Shown here in pieces: positions 62,229 through 64,000 of a stretch of 64,000 bases of DNA. A model generated the notes under the pieces. The model was not told where the DNA came from and did no database searches. It worked only from the letters and a program-made list of their open reading frames with translations. This DNA is from an uncultured Odoribacter sp. (GTDB lineage: Bacteria > Bacteroidota > Bacteroidia > Bacteroidales > Marinifilaceae): the NCBI GenBank assembly GCA_910578105.1, contig CAJTPD010000009.1:62001-126000 (forward strand), written 5' to 3'. Within the stretch, counting starts at the first letter, position 1. Every line of letters starts with the position of its first letter. The translations under genes were made by a program, and so were the position numbers.

Positions 62229-64000
62229 TTACCCTTCACCTTCTTCCTCCAACTTTTTTGCCCTTTGTTCTTCCCTGTTTTTATTCTTGAACAAATCTTT
62301 AAACTTCCGGAAATTTTTCCGCCAGACAATACCCACTCCCGTCTGAGTCACCTCACCATCCAACACACTCTCATAATTGGAATGACGGAATACTTTCACA
62401 TACAAATTCCTTTTTCTGGTCAGCACATATTCGATAGAAATATCATCCACCAAATTATCCTGTAAAGTATTATTACCTTGCCCCTCATTACTGTCAGTAG
62501 AAATCCGTCCACCGATTTTCACCCTCACCCTATCATTGAATAATTGCCGGGAAAACTGGTAAGTGACATCCGTCCGGCTTGTATTCTCATCCGTATTATG
62601 AGAATCAAACCCAACTGTCAGACCAGCTTTGCGGGTATATTTATTTAATTCATTTTCAACAAAACTATAAATAGCATTATTCGCCAGATTACTGTTTCCG
62701 TTTGATTTGACCGCACCCGGTGCTGTATAAGTATTGTAAATCAACAAATTCAACGCCTGCCGGGTACGTTCCTCCGGAGAAAAAGTAGCCAGTTGATTTT
62801 GTATCACCATATCATTCGGGGCCGATAAATCAAAAGTAATATCCGGCCGGTTAAGCGTATTCTGTATCCGGATAATGGCTTCAAAAACGACCTGCCGGGC
62901 TTGCTCCCCCTCCTCCACATCAGCTTTCACCTGCGACAAAGCGGAAATACTTAAAGCCGGATTCATAACATTTCCGGTCCACTCTACAAAACTGCCATTC
63001 CGGATGTTGAATTCTTTTTTTCCCACGATAGGCACATTATATTCCACAGTACCTCCGGTCAGGATATATTTACCGGACAACGTCATTCCGCTCTCCGGAT
63101 TCATCGCCAGCACCAGATTTCCTCCCCCCTGAATATTGACATGGTTATTACCGTCATCCGACAAATCCACTCCCAGTTTAACCTCATCTCCTATCTCCAC
63201 CAACATCCGGAAGGAAAAGCTACTGGCATTTACCCGGTTTGTCAGTTCATCTTTCTCGTGAAACGTACTATCACGAAAAGAGACAAACCGGACCAAATCG
63301 ACGCTTTTATCCACAATTGCCGGATCGGAACTACGCAATGTATAAGTTATATCCGTCTGATTCTGTAAATTCGCATTACCGGAAACACTCAAATTAGAAA
63401 ACAGGCCGGCAATCCGGGCCCGGATATCCGCATAAGCCTTACCATATATCAGAGAAGTCTCATTTTTTCTGACATTAACCAACTCAAAATTACGTGCATC
63501 AACCGAAACATTCATGTTCATTTGGGCAAAAGGCGTCAAAGCCACATACCCGTTCAACACCAGACTACTATTATCAGGTGCAAAAAAACGATATTTACGA
63601 AACAAAACACGCCCGTCTTTCACATCTATCCGGGTTGAATCCAAACGGAAGACAGTCCCCAGCATCACCACATCAGCCTTTCCGCCCCGAAAAGCCAGAT
63701 TTCCATTTATCTGAGGAGCATCTATTGTTCCGCGGAAACGGACATTCCCCGTCAAACCACCTCCTAATCTCATCACACCGGCCGGCACAAAAGCATTCAC
63801 TATATACAACGGAAAAGAAGGTATGTCCACATCCATCTCTACACTGCGGTCAGCCTCAGAGGTCGAAAACGTACCTTCTGCCAAAGCACGGCGCACACTG
63901 TCAATTTTTAATTCAAAACGGACAGCATGATCAGAAAAGCGATTCCCGGCAACATACTTCAAGCCCAAGTCAAGAGTCCCGATTCGCTGCTGCTCATACC
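62229..64000 (-). CDS. tamB: TamB-like translocation/assembly protein, C-terminal part (cut by window edge)
   Basis: At least 590 codons of the C-terminal part of TamB (DUF490), an inner-membrane-anchored beta-taco protein spanning the periplasm. The reading frame stays open to the right edge, so the gene continues outside the window. The long beta-rich repeats (GNLAFRGGKADVVMLG, FRKYRFFAPDNSSLVLNGYVALTPF) and the family's GGTVEYNVPIVGKKEFNIRNGSFVEW segment are typical. So are FDLSAPNDMVIQNQLATFSPEERTRQALNLLIYNTY and the C-terminal VGIVWRKNFRKFKDLF. It ends 14 nt before tamL. Confidence 0.9.
   Translation of the reverse strand, partial: YEQQRIGTLDLGLKYVAGNRFSDHAVRFELKIDSVRRALAEGTFSTSEADRSVEMDVDIPSFPLYIVNAFVPAGVMRLGGGLTGNVRFRGTIDAPQINGNLAFRGGKADVVMLGTVFRLDSTRIDVKDGRVLFRKYRFFAPDNSSLVLNGYVALTPFAQMNMNVSVDARNFELVNVRKNETSLIYGKAYADIRARIAGLFSNLSVSGNANLQNQTDITYTLRSSDPAIVDKSVDLVRFVSFRDSTFHEKDELTNRVNASSFSFRMLVEIGDEVKLGVDLSDDGNNHVNIQGGGNLVLAMNPESGMTLSGKYILTGGTVEYNVPIVGKKEFNIRNGSFVEWTGNVMNPALSISALSQVKADVEEGEQARQVVFEAIIRIQNTLNRPDITFDLSAPNDMVIQNQLATFSPEERTRQALNLLIYNTYTAPGAVKSNGNSNLANNAIYSFVENELNKYTRKAGLTVGFDSHNTDENTSRTDVTYQFSRQLFNDRVRVKIGGRISTDSNEGQGNNTLQDNLVDDISIEYVLTRKRNLYVKVFRHSNYESVLDGEVTQTGVGIVWRKNFRKFKDLFKNKNREEQRAKKLEEEGEG

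Overview
This window looks like chromosomal DNA of a gut-type Bacteroidales bacterium. Supporting evidence: promoters of the form TTTG-N19/20-TAnnTTTG with weak Shine-Dalgarno sequences, a GldA/GldF/GldG transporter, a lipoprotein TamA (TamL) next to TamB, NVEALA peptides, 6-bladed beta-propeller lipoproteins of the BF3164 type, and a tRNA without encoded CCA. The mix (moderate A+T, sialic-acid genes, GH92) would fit the Odoribacter/Butyricimonas group, but that is only an inference.

Layout. 0-14 kb is mostly housekeeping: lysS (cut by the left edge), recJ, recR, cdd, a glucosaminidase with LysM repeats, a polyprenyl-phosphate type glycosyltransferase, an acyl-ACP thioesterase, murB, an RsmF-like rRNA methylase, prmA, aspartate kinase, lysA, then floA with an NfeD partner. 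14-23.5 kb is a host-glycan island: a minus-strand sialic-acid operon (nanA, mutarotase, AGE epimerase, two-domain sialate O-acetylesterase), a divergent GH92 mannosidase and a ROK repressor, with an AT-rich palindromic operator in the divergent promoter region. 23.9-33.7 kb is again core: folE, fabD, a 7TM-HD phosphodiesterase with a LacI regulator 11 nt behind it, gldAFG, dapA and a DUF6913 gene.

33.8-35.2 kb is an integration scar. tRNA-Arg(ACG) is followed by a decapitated tyrosine integrase, nested dyads, an exactly 41-bp-periodic array of a 13-nt palindrome, and a SymE-like toxin frame without an ATG. 35.2-49.9 kb is a long, tightly packed minus-strand operon that I regard as the most interesting part. 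It encodes an NVEALA Cys-rich peptide, a beta-propeller lipoprotein, a DUF1573 protein, a MauE/DoxX redox membrane protein, an accessory type I signal peptidase, an O-antigen-ligase/TPR membrane protein, and then a complete TolC/MFP/RND/RND envelope transporter. Several junctions are 4-nt ATGA overlaps. I propose a dedicated maturation and export system for the small peptide.

50.2-57.1 kb is accessory: an HTH-DUF3791/DUF3990/DUF3791 toxin-antitoxin-like module, a beta-propeller remnant, a HipB-like regulator translationally coupled to a beta-propeller gene instead of hipA, and a second NVEALA operon (NVEALA peptide, beta-propeller, transglutaminase-fold lipoprotein). Divergent from it is a histidine kinase/OmpR-type response regulator pair (57.1-59.1 kb). 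The shared promoter region carries a tandem 11-bp-period direct repeat (GGTTGCAA) that recurs 6.8 kb away, upstream of the first NVEALA operon. This suggests the two-component system controls the peptides. 59.2-64 kb returns to core: a FUSC-like membrane protein, TamL, and TamB running off the right edge.
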